Assembly: GCF_037975245.1 (NCBI RefSeq)
Contig: NC_092564.1
Span: 22,657,984-22,721,983 of the forward strand
DNA length: 64,000 bases
Direction: 5' to 3'
Source of the DNA: Apostichopus japonicus
Taxonomy: Eukaryota; Echinodermata; Holothuroidea; Aspidochirotida; Stichopodidae
The notes below the pieces were generated by a model, which searched no databases, had not been told where the DNA came from, and saw only the letters and a list, made by a program, of their open reading frames with translations. Below are positions 1 to 11,300 of the stretch, in pieces. A program made the translations under genes and the position numbers. The first letter of the stretch is position 1. Each line of letters begins with the position of its first letter.

Positions 1-165
1 GACTGATTGGCAAGCAGGAAACACAGTCATATTTTCAACCAGCATAATATTATTTCTGCCTCTGTTTTTTCAACAAATTTATGTCACAAAAACCATCATT
101 CCATATCATATATTGCAATGAGTGTCTGGTGATTATTGTATCAAGTATATCGTTGAGATACTCAC

Positions 166-300
166 CTCATTCACCTTCAGGAAAGTAGGACATGTCACAC
201 ACTGCTCAAGGAGATCTTCCATGTCAGAAGAGGATGAATCATTCCAGTTTACAAGACACATAGATCCACTTATGGAGTTCACTGCCTTGATGTCCGCTTG
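166..300 (-). CDS. NCAPG2: NCAPG2 exon (last one in window)
   Basis: 135 bp, 45 codons, phase 0 on both sides. The acceptor is TTCATCAATAG and the donor AATGAG|GTGAGTATC. The peptide starts QADIKAVNSISGSMCLVNWN and has SDMEDLLEQCVTCPTFLKVN near its end, matching the vertebrate GADVCRLWRIHQALYCFDYD and IKDMLLECFININYIK segments in spacing. Exons for the remaining C-terminal ~80 percent of the protein lie beyond the left edge. Confidence 0.5.
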
Positions 301-440
301 CTATTGATGAAGAACCAGTAATATTTTTAATGTTTAAATGAAAAAAAAATACAGTCAAGACTTGCTGCACTTTGCATAATAGTCAATATGAGTAAAATTG
401 GTATTTCAACCAAGTCTTACAGCACTGATTAAGGAGTGTT

Positions 441-682
441 AGGAGTGTTTGCTCAGTGGTTAACGCCGGTGCCTTTCAATCATAAGGTCCCGAGTTCGAG
501 TCACTCCAAGATTAATGTATGTCGTCTAGTTACAGAGTTGTTGACAATTGACAATTCATATTTATGGACGTTAAATATGAATCTAAGAGACTGACTTCGG
601 TCAGCTTGTGGCTTTGATAAGCCAATGATGGCTTATTCGCGAGTGCCTGCTTGCAGGAGGATCTAAAATACATACATTATGT
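441..682 (+). mobile_element. tRNA-derived SINE
   Basis: The 5' part folds like a tRNA: GGAGTG (442-447) pairs with CACTCC (502-507) as an acceptor stem; an A-box-like TGCTCAGTGGTTAACGCC and a B-box-like GAGTTCGAGTCAC are correctly ordered about 30 bp apart. The tRNA-unrelated body follows (TTATTCGCGAGTGCCTGC near the end) and finishes near AAAATACATACATT. It lies in an NCAPG2 intron. The length (~240 bp) and the pol III boxes support a SINE rather than a functional tRNA, because the anticodon arm is imperfect. Confidence 0.5.
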
Positions 683-1127
683 AGAAGCACTGAGCACTAA
701 TTACATTTTTGATATTTCTAGAGATTACTTGGTTAAAGAAGGGGATGACTACCACAAATGCAACTTTAACACATTAAAAGATGTTGAACAACTATCAACA
801 ATGTAAACAGGCAGCAAGACTGATAAAATCTCATTTAATTACAATACCATTACATGCCCGAGTAATTCAAATTGGCATGAAACTACTAAAAATATTGTAA
901 ACCATGAAAGTTTTTATCAATTTATTTGCAATTCAAACAGTTAAATACAAAATTTTAACACTCCTGGCAACTATTTTCTATCTGAAAAGTTTTGCCACTC
1001 TTTCAGTATTACCATGCTTCAGCATTTTCAAGATAAAAAATTTACAAATCACCAACTCTGTGCCACTCAACTAGCCAACAATAGTAACTGTTGCAGGAGA
1101 ACCAGGGCTGACTGAGATAGAACACCC

Positions 1128-1270
1128 CCTGATAACTGTACTCATTTGTAGACCGTCTGCTGATCACAGCACTCATTTGTAGACTATCTGCTGATTACTG
1201 TAGTTATTTGTAAACTCTCTGCTGATTACTGCACTTTTTTGTAGACCGTCTATTGATCACTACTCATTTT
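1128..1270. repeat. Short tandem repeat, ~39-bp unit, about 4 diverged copies
   Basis: The phrase ACTCATTTGTAGACCGTCTG followed by CTGATCAC or CTGATTACTG recurs four times with substitutions. It lies in an NCAPG2 intron. No coding or RNA feature was seen. Confidence 0.5.
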
Positions 1271-1590
1271 ATGGGACTGAGTTCTACAGGCAGTCCAGTG
1301 GTCTCAGACTATTATATTTCTTCTCAAACAACCAAAATTATCTTTGCAGATTTCCTAACTACAACCATTTTAATTGATATGATTAACACACAGTGATACA
1401 CTCCATGAAGCCATGATTATGTAAACAAAGAACTTGAAACAATGTTTGAAGAGAATCCAGACTGAAAGAAGAACAACCAACCAGCTTTCTCAAGATTAAG
1501 CCCTGCCTTTAGTTACTGTTGAAGTAGTCAATGATTGTAGGATTTTATTGTTCTGACCTATAAGATCTAGGTCAATATTTACAAACTCAC

Positions 1591-1678
1591 ATAAGCATTA
1601 GGTTGAAGAGCATTTGTAATGAGACAGACCATCATGTTTGGAGCAATGTCTTCTTTACCTGGAAAATCTTGGACCCAC
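1591..1678 (-). CDS. NCAPG2: NCAPG2 exon
   Basis: 88 bp; acceptor CTTTCTCTCAG with a good pyrimidine tract, donor TTAT|GTGAGTTT. The first G completes the W codon begun in the previous exon, giving WWVQDFPGKEDIAPNMMVCL and ending in LQPNAY. This is the best conserved block (vertebrate WWEKGLPAKED). It ends in phase 0. The 60-bp minisatellite at 1725-2490 starts only about 50 bp upstream of the acceptor. Confidence 0.5.
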
Positions 1679-1724
1679 CTGAGAGAAAGATGGAAGAGAA
1701 AAATGAACTCCATAATTAAAGCAA

Positions 1725-2490
1725 TAGTGAGATGTGATCACTTCTGGCTACCTTAAGTTTAATTGCATTAAGAGGACAGAGCAGTACTGAGATGTGATCA
1801 CTTCTGGCTACCTTAAAGTTTAATTGCATAAAGAGGACAGAGCAGTAGTGAGATGTGATCACTTCTGGCTACCTTAAAGTTCAATTGCATTAAGAGGACA
1901 GAGCAGTAATGACAGGTGATCACTTCTGGCTACCTTAAGTTTAATTGCATTAAGAGGACAGAGCAGTACTGAGATGTGACCACTTCTGGCTACCTTAAAG
2001 TTTAATTGCATAAAGAGGACAGAGCAGTAGTGAGATGTGATCACTTCTGGCTACCTTAAAGTTCAATTGCATTAAGATGACAGAGCAGTACTGAGATGTG
2101 ATCACTTCTGGCTACCTTAAGTTTAATTGCATAGAGAGGACAGAGCAGTAGTGAGATGTGATCACTTCTGGCTACCTTAAGTTTTATTGCATAAAGATGA
2201 CAGAGCAGTAATGACAGGTGATCACTTCTGGCTACCTTAAGTTTAATTGCATTAAGAGGACAGAGCAGTACTGAGATGTGATCACTTCTGGCTACCTTAA
2301 AGTTCAATTGCATTAAGAGGACAGAGCAGTAATGACAGATGATCACTTCTGGCTACCTTAAGTTTTATTGCATAAAGATGACAGAGCAGTAATGACAGGT
2401 GATCACTTCTGGCTACCCTGGACCTTAAGTTTAATTGCATAAAGAGGACAGAGCAGTACTGAGACGTGATCACTTCTGGCTATCTTAAGT
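1725..2490. repeat. 60-61 bp minisatellite, about 13 copies
   Basis: The unit contains GAGATGTGATCACTTCTGGC, TACCTTAAGTTTAATTGCAT and AAGAGGACAGAGCAGTA. Copies differ by a few substitutions and by 1-bp indels. On the minus strand several 60-bp units in a row are open in one frame (20-residue repeat with ARSDHISVLLCPLNAIKLKV). That is a by-product of a period divisible by three and is not taken as a gene. The array lies in an NCAPG2 intron just upstream of the exon at 1678. Confidence 0.5.
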
Positions 2491-2803
2491 TGAAGATGAT
2501 AGTGCAACAATTTTTTTCCCTCATGACCACCTATCATTAAGTTTATAAGAAGCCATCTGTGGCATTTCTGAAAGTTCTCTTTGTGAAGAGAACTGTTTCA
2601 AATTAACATAATCAGAACTTGTAGCACATACTTCCCATATTTACTTTCTCATAATTACTTTCACCTTACATGTCTTTGGGCTTTTGAATTAGCCACAATA
2701 GTATATATCATGGAACTACATTGTCAAACATAGCAATGAAAGCCAATATAAATGAATCATCTTTGCTCACAAATTAACTGTTCCGCAGAAGCGGGCATCT
2801 TAC

Positions 2804-2873
2804 CATACTTGTAACAGCTTTGCAATTTTCAATCTCAGCTTGTCTTGTGAATCCGGCAGTTCCATTAGCATTT
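2804..2873 (-). CDS. NCAPG2: NCAPG2 exon
   Basis: 70 bp with acceptor CTTACTGCAG and donor GTATG|GTAAGA. It takes one base from the previous exon (giving E) and passes two bases (TG) to the next. The peptide is MLMELPDSQDKLRLKIAKLL followed by QV and W, the W being completed across the splice. It matches the vertebrate ALPESERKLQ..IQDLCVTW segment. Confidence 0.5.
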
Positions 2874-3078
2874 CTGCAGTAAGAATATACAAAGAAGGAT
2901 ATCGGCATCTACCCTGGAATAATTGAAACAGTTCACACAAAAACCTTCTAGACGATTAATGCCCACTTCAAGCTGCATTGCAATTGAATATGTTACAATT
3001 TGGTGCCACAGTAAAGATGAGGTACCTGAAAACCTGTTACTGGACTTCGACCAAAAGAGCATGTGCTGCAATTGAAAT

Positions 3079-3424
3079 ATCTATACACTAAATTTGTGGG
3101 ACACAAAATTTTCTGTATTAATAACTCACTGACATTAGAAGCAGACAAATGACTGCACCAACGATACTTTTTGATTCAAATGAGGCTTAGGGTTATGCAA
3201 TTATATATGAATATATCATGTCTTGGCCAATGTGTTGCAATGAGAACATCTGTACACTAAATTTGTGGGACACAAAATTTTCTGTTTTGAATCAAATGTG
3301 TAATAACTCACTGACATTAGAAACAGACAAATGACTGCACCAAAGAGACCTTTTGATTCAAATGAGGCTTAGGGTTATGCAATTATATATGAATATATCA
3401 TGTCTTGGCCAATGTGTTGCAATG
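3079..3424. repeat. Tandem duplication, ~170-bp unit x2
   Basis: The block starting CACTAAATTTGTGGGACACA and ending TCTTGGCCAATGTGTTGCAA occurs twice in a row (about 3079-3246 and 3247-3424) with few differences, one being a 10-bp insert TTTGAATCAA in the second copy. It is intronic to NCAPG2. Confidence 0.5.
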
Positions 3425-4288
3425 TTAGAGGCCATTGCAAAATCCAACTTATAAGTCTCAACTGTTTGCTGATGAATTTCGGAAAACAAACTTTCTGAAG
3501 TAGATTCAATGTTTTTTATTCTAAATGCACTCTGACCAGGCGGGTTTATGGAGAAATGCTGTCACAATCGAAAGAAAGAAATTTATTTTCTGTTGCCTTT
3601 ATGGAGCGAACGATTTGCCGTAAAATCACTGTGACTGCCCATGTCAGCATGTTCATTACCCAATGTAAACATAATAGTCTACACATGTGGCCCAATCGAG
3701 ATTATTATGCAGTCGTATACTCTTATCATATGATAAAAGTGGATATCCACTTTTTACGATTCCATGGGAGAAACGTCTGAAAACACCTGTTTATTCATTG
3801 CAATGCAAGGCAATGTCACAATTTTGCAAGCTACATCGGCAAGACCGAGAAGATACAAGAGCAGGGAGCTAAGACAAGCTAGCCACAAAAGTAAAAGTAG
3901 GCCTAACGGTCGAAAAACAAAAAGAGAGATTTGACTGGCGCATGATCTGTTGGGCGGGGCTTGCAAATTTTGATTGAAGTTTGTAGAATCTTCAGACTTG
4001 TTAATAAATCTGGCCAATTTTATTCAGCTTAAAATTGTCAACGACAAATAACTCAATAAAAATAATGAATATTGATATGAAAATTGCATAGAACAGTGTC
4101 ATTTTTCACTGAACTTTTAGTGCAGTAAGCTGGAAAGGTCGAGGTTTGAATTTGTCAAACATGTACTGAGTGTTTAACATATATCCTATTTCCAATTCAG
4201 TGGCAAACCCAGTATCTCTCCAGTCACCAACTCCCCTTATGAAAATAAATGAAATATATCTCTACACCCTAATACCAACAAAACTTAC

Positions 4289-4409
4289 CATGCAAATGGT
4301 TTGCACATTCAACCATTTTCTCAGTGACAATGGATTTTTCTTGGTCCATATATGCTGCCATGACAACCAAAGTAGCTTCCAAGCAGGAATAAACATCTTC
4401 TTCTTCTAT
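4289..4409 (-). CDS. NCAPG2: NCAPG2 exon
   Basis: 121 bp, entering in phase 0 and leaving one base (G) for the next exon. The acceptor is TTCTCCCTAG and the donor CATG|GTAAGTTT. The peptide IEEEDVYSCLEATLVVMAAY continues with MDQEKSIVTEKMVECANHLH; it matches the vertebrate stretch that begins RKSIEIIYAITSVILASV in length and hydrophobic pattern, as expected for a helical HEAT-type segment. Confidence 0.5.
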
Positions 4410-4490
4410 CTAGGGAGAACAGAACTTTATTTATACTTATTTTTATGAATATAAACAGTTTAAAGTCTACTCCTTTACATGACCTTGACG

Positions 4491-4516
4491 GCATGCAGTG
4501 TATAAACACTGCATGC
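4491..4516. other. Perfect hairpin, 11-bp arms
   Basis: GCATGCAGTGT, loop ATAA, then ACACTGCATGC: a perfect inverted repeat in an NCAPG2 intron. No flanking duplication or gene was seen, so the role is unknown. Confidence 0.5.
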
Positions 4517-5045
4517 AGCCACACTGCCTATATTTAGTTATTATGTAGATCAACATATGCCATACTAACAATCTGTGTTTGAATACCTTCTGTTACATGC
4601 CATGATGCAAAGCATTGTCAAAATTATGAGAAATGAGATGAGCTGTAGATGTGGTGTGACTTTCTTCAGTGAAACTCTGGCAGCAAGCAGAAACTCACTA
4701 TGCAAATATATGTAACATATTGACTGAACCATCTACACAAGCTTGAAAGTAGGAATTTAATGTGGCCTAGAGTTTAATTGCAGGAATGTTGATCATGCGG
4801 ATAGAATTGCTACATGTCAAAAACCGAATGTCTGAATGCAGTATGCTACAGAAACTTTGCATTATGTAGTTAATCATTGTATGGTTATCGTGAGCTACTG
4901 TACTATACTAGTTAAACATTGTATGCTTATTGTGAGCTATACTACAGCTATTTTATTACATATTCTTGCATTGATTTAACAGATCTTGTGCTGATATTAT
5001 CCAGCAAAAGCCAAAAAGTACTGTTTATCAAACTTTGTTTATCTG

Positions 5046-6358
5046 TAGCGTTGTGCGGTAGTCGGATTTCACATGAATACCGGTATCGTAACTACAACCG
5101 GTATTTTCCTCAACTTTCATCTACGGTTCAAAGCACTTAGTTACGAGACTGTAAATGTCATACATTCAATATGCATAGCCTAGGCTATGTACATACTCTT
5201 ACACGCACGTCTATAAAAATAAAAAATATAAAAATAACACGCTATATTAGGGCCTTTGTTTTTTTAACATACACTTCCAAAAGAAAAGCACAAACCTTGG
5301 AAAAAAGCAACCCACACCATCCTTCATTCATACTCCACGTACGATATTAGATTAACACGTTCGCACGTGGATTAAACTTGTAATCCGTACACAAACATAA
5401 ATTGGGATTTCCCCACTATTCCATGATATTGGAATAGGGCAACCCCTTCAAGATCAAAAGTTCACAATGAAAAGTTTTTAACTATCAACAAGTCACCACG
5501 TGTTTGGAACTTCAGACAATTAGAATATAACATAGGGCTACGTAAATACGGGATTACAAACTACATACATAAGAATAGTACAGATTTATTTTTATCGTTA
5601 ATCGGCTGTTGTTTACTCCAGGAAATATACTGTACTTTGAATACGTGCAATATCAATCTTTCGTACAAAAGTTCTTAAAAATTAAAAAAGTAGCGAAAGA
5701 TAAATATAAATGACATCGTGGAACCCCCCGTATTAATAAACGAATCCATTTCATTACAGCATCAAAATCTCAAGTACTGCACTGCTGTGTACCAGTACCG
5801 TATCCTAGGCTATAATAATATACAGTCCCGTGCGAAGATGGATTTAAACTGGATACATACTCCCTGCGGTTTTGGCTCAAAATTTATAAAATTGTTAAAA
5901 TTATTATATAACAAAATGAGGTGAAATGCATAAGGGTAAGATTTTGTACATGGGAACCTTGACAATCATCGTTTGAAGGAAGAATAAATAACGAAAATTT
6001 CAGAATAACTTTGAGGTCCCGTAACATGTTGAGCGCAAGTAACGTTCGATATTTATTGTAGCCTAGGTCCAAATTACTACGTGAAAAGTTGATTTGTTAA
6101 TATATAGCCTAGTCTAGGCCAGTACGTAAGTTGATCAGATATTATTCAAACTAAGAACACAGAAACCTGAAAAAATCGTGTTTTGTTTTCTTTATTTCAA
6201 ATAGTAACACGTAGATATTTTTCTTATGTCTTTTTCTTATGAATGTAATAACCGGTTGTTTTCCCAATACCGGTAGTAGTTACACATTGCACTGTGATCG
6301 GGATTAGTCAATACCGGGATCGGGATTCACTTGACTACCGGGATCCCGCACAACCCTA
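5046..6358. mobile_element. hAT-type non-autonomous transposon with 8-bp target duplication
   Basis: The left end TAGCGTTGTGCGG and the right end CCGCACAACCCTA are inverted repeats with one mismatch. The element is flanked on both sides by TTTATCTG (5038-5045 and 6359-6366), an exact 8-bp duplication as made by hAT transposases. Subterminal parts are rich in ACCGGTAT motifs. No transposase frame is seen in the 1,313 bp. It sits in an NCAPG2 intron, 79 bp past the donor of the exon at 6445. Confidence 0.5.
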
Positions 6359-6444
6359 TTTATCTGAAGAAAACAGAATCCCTGATATAACTGTTGTCAA
6401 GAGATTCTCCATCTGTGAAGCAAGATGCGGACAAACAATACTAC

Positions 6445-6600
6445 CTGATTGATGTTCTCTTCATCCTCCAGGAGAGACGGGGTAAGATGCTCCCTCAGGT
6501 CACTTAATATACCAAATAGCCCAGACCACAGACTCTCATGTTGCTTTCTTGAGAAACTTTGAACGACATCATCAAAATTGAAGTCGTCTGTCTTGTTTTT
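6445..6600 (-). CDS. NCAPG2: NCAPG2 exon (first one identified)
   Basis: 156 bp, 52 codons, phase 0 at both ends. The acceptor reads CTCATGTGCAG and the donor CAG|GTAGTATTG on the minus strand. The peptide begins KNKTDDFNFDDVVQSF and contains SRKQHESLW, the signature that first pointed to NCAPG2, followed by an acidic LLEDEENINQ end. Reading on past the donor stays open for 16 codons but loses the similarity. An ATG overlapping the acceptor (6608) is not in the exon frame, so translation must start in an upstream exon that I could not find between 6600 and 13300. Confidence 0.5.
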
Positions 6601-6606
6601 CTGCAC

Positions 6607-8100
6607 ATGAGAAAGATGATCCTGACATGTTTAAAGTTAACAGAGTTTATGAGAGGAACAAAGTACACAGGGAAGTGAGTGAGAAAGAATCACTTGACCT
6701 CTAGACTGTACTTCCTGTTAGCAAGTTTAATTATTTAGTCTATGCATAAATCCAATGATTAAAAAGGAAGACAAAAAATATTCTGAGAAAATTTAGTCTT
6801 CAATTTAATTTTGATACAAATGCTTCCAAAATAAAATTAGGAGGCCCCAAAGATACCTACAGTAACAATGAATTCTGTCCATCATTGAGTGTGGAAAGCC
6901 TTAAAGATGATATATTAATCTGGAGTTGGCTACTGTACTTATAATAGTATATTTGGAACGCTGTTTCATTAAACAGAAATCTTGGTGAAGACTAAAATGG
7001 TAAGCCCTACAAACATACAGTAGAGTAAAGTAAGTGAAACCATGGACAGACATTTAAAGCTATAGATGTGAAATGCCCCAGACTATTGTGGTGTTGTCCC
7101 CTTTACAGACCAGGAATGAAATCATGTCATTCTTTTTCTCTGATTTTTCTGTTTTTTGCTAAGCACTTTGACTGGTGTTGCCAGAAGTGCTATTTAATTA
7201 CAATTCACTAATTGTAAACTGTTTCATGAGCTATCAAAATGGAGTTGTTTAAGATTTGGCTTTAAGGTCCCTTTCTCTACTCTCTGATATCAGTTGGAAA
7301 CTTCTCCAAGAGCATATTGTGAGGCTGTTCAAACTATTCAGCCAATAATGAATGACCACCAATCAAGCAGATATTAACATTTATTAAATTAAGCAACTTT
7401 CTGAGTTTTACTCAACATAAGATAACCATTAATCAAACTAGGAGTACATTCTACTTATTCATAAGCCTACAAATACTCCAGCATTACACTCCACAGAAGA
7501 TTGTACACATGAATCAAAGCAACTAGCAACATGTGGCGATACGTTAGCAACATCCATGTAATGTATTCTTCTCCTTATTGGAGTTCCTTTGGCCATCTCA
7601 CAAACATACATCCTACTCTACATGTTTCCACTGCAAGACAACCAAAATGTCAGCAGGACAACCAAAAATTGCGGTTTTGGATCAGTTAACTTCTTTGATT
7701 CATAAAATCGCGCCAGAGTTCGTAATACAGTTGATTGACCCGGAATTGGAAACATAGATCAAAACATGCTATGGGACGCCAGATTTGGAAAAAATCAACA
7801 AGATAATCACACGAGAAAAGTAATGCTGTTGAGGAACATTTACCATGACATTAAAATGTGATCTACTTCCTGGATCAAAGGTTTAGCCAATCAACTTAAG
7901 AAGGTTATATTCAATCAAATATCTCGAGGTATATCGGGTTTTCGATGTAGAGAGCGACAGCCCGCCCCCCCCCCCCCCTTTGAGGATATTTTTTGTATGT
8001 TTTTATGATATCGCTAGTTATTTCAAGCTTAGATGCAACTTACAAGGCCTGGAAAGTGCTATTTCCAGCGATCTGGCAGGAGTTCAGCCAAAATTTTCTT
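6607..8100. other. Stretch without a recognised gene
   Basis: AT-rich DNA upstream of the first identified NCAPG2 exon. A 36-codon plus-strand frame at 7648-7758 starts MSAGQPKIAVLDQL but matches nothing I know. The missing NCAPG2 start exon and promoter should lie here or further right. At 7963-7978 there is a poly-C run that belongs to the repeat described at 7960-8135. Confidence 0.5.
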
Positions 8101-8135
8101 GTACGCGTAGCGCCATATTCTGGCGCTACGCTTAG
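7960..8135 (-). repeat. Dispersed repeat, inverted copy of 12345-12625
   Basis: A poly-C run, TTTGAGGATATTTTTTGTATG, GATATCGCTAGT, AAGGCCTGGAAAGTGC and CAGCCAAAATTTTCTTGTAC reappear in reverse complement at 12345-12625. The outer end carries a hairpin GCGTAGCGCCA / TGGCGCTACGC (about 8105-8131). No coding frame is seen. It is a non-coding interspersed element of unassigned class. Confidence 0.5.
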
Positions 8136-8442
8136 ATAGTTTTCAATGCAGAAACTGCGGCTAGGCTCATATTTTGCCTACATTTTGGCAAATTCCTGGC
8201 TATGCGTCTGGAGAGCGATATGTTCCTTTGGTAAGTGTTACGACGTAGGCTACATTGTATGCCACGGGAATATTCTTTTGAGAAATTTGTATACATTCAG
8301 TCGTTCAGCTTATTGTCTCATGCCAGTTGTTCAGTACGTCTAGAATGACCGACTATACTTGTTTAGAAGCTCATTGCCATTTAGCTTTTTCAGTTAAGCA
8401 TTTAGAAAGTAGGCTTTATGAGTGACTGATTTGATTGACTGA

Positions 8443-8838
8443 TTAAAGGGTGTGAAGACTCGCGCACAAAGTAACGTCTCATGCCGGTAATCTGACCTAG
8501 TTCGAATGAGGTGTAACAGAAGTGTTAGGCACAAGCATCGATCCCAGAAAATACACACAGCTTAATTGCCACCGTCGGTAATTAGACACTAGTGCTGTGC
8601 ACAGTCTACAGTCAATACATACAGCTATACGGTCAATACTCACAACGCAGTGTACATAGCAGCGATCGGACATCTCAGGTCTAGATAAAAGATAACAAGG
8701 TATCACGTTTCATTACTGTCTGCATTTTGTAGCGACAAGAAGAAAACTTCACTTGCAAGCAACGGAAAGTTATAAATTTCCGTTGCTACTTTTTCAGTGC
8801 GCGGCATGCGGTTTGGGGCGAGTCTCCAATGCCTTTAA
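8443..8838 (-). mobile_element. MITE with TTAA ends, copy A
   Basis: It begins TTAAAGGGTGTGAAGACTCG and ends GAGTCTCCAATGCCTTTAA. The sequence is the inverted homologue of copy B at 14143-14968; shared blocks include TTTTCTGGGATCGATG and TACCTTGTTATCTTT. TTAA at both edges suggests the TTAA target duplication of piggyBac- or Kolobok-type elements. There is no transposase. This copy shows the empty site for the hAT element nested in copy B. Confidence 0.5.
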
Positions 8839-8839
8839 C

Positions 8840-9950
8840 GTTATAGATCGGTATTGAACACAAAATTCTAGCATCCTGAAAGTTTTCAGTACTGATTTTG
8901 TTGAGGTCCTAGCTCTTGACATTAGCCCCAAATATTTCGATGACAACTAAGACTCGATGATATTTTCAATAGGTAAAGATATAAGAGCTGTTTGTCGACC
9001 CGAGACTAGATTTCACTGGAACACCATATGGCAAACTGAGAGAGGCGATTCTACGGTGCCACGCTGGCAACGACCGGCATGGCTGAATTTAGGGGGTGTT
9101 ATAATCTAGAGGAATGTGACTTGCCGGGTCTGGACCCGGACTGATGGCATTAAGTCCTGTCTTACATGCTTCAAACCGTCTTTCTACAGACGCAGGGACA
9201 TGGTCAATTTAATGCAGTTCCCAGTACGCACAAGTTGGCCTGGGACTCGGAAGCCATGAATAGTTGATGGGACGTTATAGATACACCGGTTCAGTATGAT
9301 ATTTACCTGCACGGTACGTAACACTGTAGCGCATTTTTGAAGAATCACTGGACGACACCATATTACTTGAGTTAACATGTGATGATACCATTGGCAAATC
9401 AATTTTCTAAAATACAAAGAAATAAGCTTCGAATGGATCTCGTTTCATGTTGTTAGTTTTGTAGGTTTCGAGTGTAACACAGCATTGTGTGCAGCATGTA
9501 TAGAATTTACACACTTCTAACTTCTACTTAAAATGTACACTAAAAAGCCTCAATAAATACGACCAATGTGTATGACTCATAGAGCTTAACCGAAATTTCT
9601 GTTGGTCTCTACGGACCACTGTTCGAGTTCAAGTTGACCGAAGCGGGCTCACAAAACGGTTATGCATGAATCATTATATTATTCACCTCTTACCAATTAC
9701 AGATGACAAACCCGACATTTTTTCATATTTTGTTTTGTTTCTCAGATGCAGCTAGATCAATTAAAGTGAAAATGCAGAACAGCGGTTCATTGTTATGACG
9801 TATACGAAAATGCCAATGAGTTCCCAACAGAATAGTAGTAGCGCTATCGTTGGATTCTGTGCAATGCAGCTTACTGCACGTAGGCCTACGTAGGACCTTG
9901 TCAGGTGACTGCACGTAATGTATCTTCACATGTCAATCATCACCGAAATC
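8840..9950. other. Stretch without a recognised gene
   Basis: Unique-looking AT-rich DNA between a MITE and a palindromic satellite. A small palindrome CCGGGTCTGGACCCGG is at about 9125-9140. Short frames have no recognisable similarity. Confidence 0.5.
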
Positions 9951-9959
9951 GGGATTTGG

Positions 9960-10520
9960 AATATGTTAATGAGCTAAATCGATGATACTAGTGTCGATTT
10001 AAATAGGTATATGTCAATTTGAGTTGCTAAAAACTGGTATAAGTCCAAAGAAATTTACTTCTACCGATTTCATTCGACATATCATCGATTTACTGGTAGA
10101 TGTCGATTGAAATTGACATATACCGATTTATTTTACATATCATCGATTTAAGTAGGTATAGTGGATTTAAATCGGTAAATGTCGAATTAATTTAAGTCGA
10201 ATTTAATTGGTATATGTCGACTTAAACTGACATATACCGATTTAGTTCGACATATCATCGACTAAAACTGGTATATGTCGATTTAAATTGACATATACCG
10301 ATTTATTTTACTTATCATCGATTTAAATTGGTATATGTCGTCGATTTAAATCGATGATATGTCGAATTAAATTGGTATATGTCGATTTAAATCGATGATA
10401 TGTAGAATTAAACTGGTATATGTAGATTTAAATCGGTAGAAGTCAATTTAGGCTGCTGGAATAAGTCGAAGGAAATTGGTATATGTCGATTTAAATCGGT
10501 ATAAGTCGATTCCCCACGAT
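9960..10520. repeat. AT-rich palindromic satellite-like tract
   Basis: Degenerate reiterations of TATATGTCGATTTAAATCGG and of its complement, including the self-complementary TCGATTTAAATCGA, fill about 560 bp. Both orientations alternate, so the tract could fold into many small hairpins. No open frame is supported. Confidence 0.5.
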
Positions 10521-11159
10521 TTGAGACTGATGGCCCACCATATGCATGTATGATAATCAAATGCACTATCTAGGTTGATAGCAGAGTAGTATGGAACGCC
10601 AAACCGACATTAATGCAGAACAAATTATATAAACCTTAGTCATTTATGTGAAAACAAAGTTATCGCTACATAATGACCAAGAACAATTTAAGTCCTTATA
10701 TGGCACTAATAGCACCTCCACGTAGTGACTAAGATTTATTTATGATGCGATCCTAACACTTCCAAATAATGACCGCCAATACTGACAATATTCATAAGTC
10801 CTTATGCAGCCTGCTTGACATAACCGACGGCGGCACCGACGTCAAAAAGCCGTCATGTTCTTGCTGTTTGCCGTGGTTCCCCTAAAAAATACACCTCTCC
10901 GATGGCAAAAGTTTGTCGTCATGCCCTTTATGTTTTGCCGTCGGTTCTCTGTACATTGCGTCATTGCGTAGTACACTCAGATGCACTATAGAGTAACCAA
11001 AAACTCTTGCGGAGATTTTGTTTGATTCATCCAATGCAGTAGCACTTTTTTTTACTTTCTCACAAGTTTTGGCGGCCACCCGTATCTATTAGACATACAG
11101 TACAAACATAAATGTCGTTGAGATCGCTTTTTAGGCTTTCTTTGCAAGGACTTTACTAC

Positions 11160-11300
11160 TCGACGTTTTTTTTTTACTTCCACAGTAAGTCAATGGGACC
11201 TCTCCATTGAGTTAACTATGTGCGATGGAAATCACACAGTAAAATCCCATTGACTCTGTCGCGTGAAAATTGGACTTGCTTCAGTCAATTTTAAGCTTGT
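11160..11300 (+). repeat. Dispersed repeat with CAATGGGA/TCCCATTG blocks (inverted at 34225-34375)
   Basis: AGTAAGTCAATGGGACCTCT, ATCCCATTGACTCTGTCGCG and GGACTTGCTT recur in inverted orientation at 34225-34375. No coding potential is seen. Confidence 0.5.

Larger units (their letters stand above)
166..6600 (-). other. NCAPG2: NCAPG2-like gene (condensin II subunit G2), partial: five N-terminal exons
   Basis: Condensin-2 complex subunit G2 is a HEAT-repeat protein that binds the kleisin NCAPH2 and helps condense chromosomes in mitosis. Five minus-strand exons (6600-6445, 4409-4289, 2873-2804, 1678-1591, 300-166) join in phase with consensus GT/AG sites. In order they give peptides that align by eye, from memory, with the N-terminal part of vertebrate NCAPG2: FSRKQHESLW (vertebrate LSRKQKEELW), MELPDSQDKL (ALPESERKL) and VWWVQDFPGKED (VTWWEKGLPAKED). 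The first coding exon, upstream of 6600, was not found, and the rest of the protein lies left of base 166. Introns hold a hAT element, a 60-bp minisatellite and a tRNA-type SINE. Identity is confident because five separate exons agree in order; the exact edges are by eye. Confidence 0.5.

Noticed and set aside
441-507. A functional tRNA gene
   Set aside because: The acceptor stem and pol III boxes are present, but the anticodon arm is imperfect and a SINE body follows.
2056-2346. 96-codon minus-strand frame with ARSDHISVLLC repeats
   Set aside because: It is the 60-bp minisatellite read in one frame inside an NCAPG2 intron.
7648-7758. 36-codon plus-strand frame MSAGQPKIAVLDQL...
   Set aside because: Too short, no splice donor after it and no recognised similarity.
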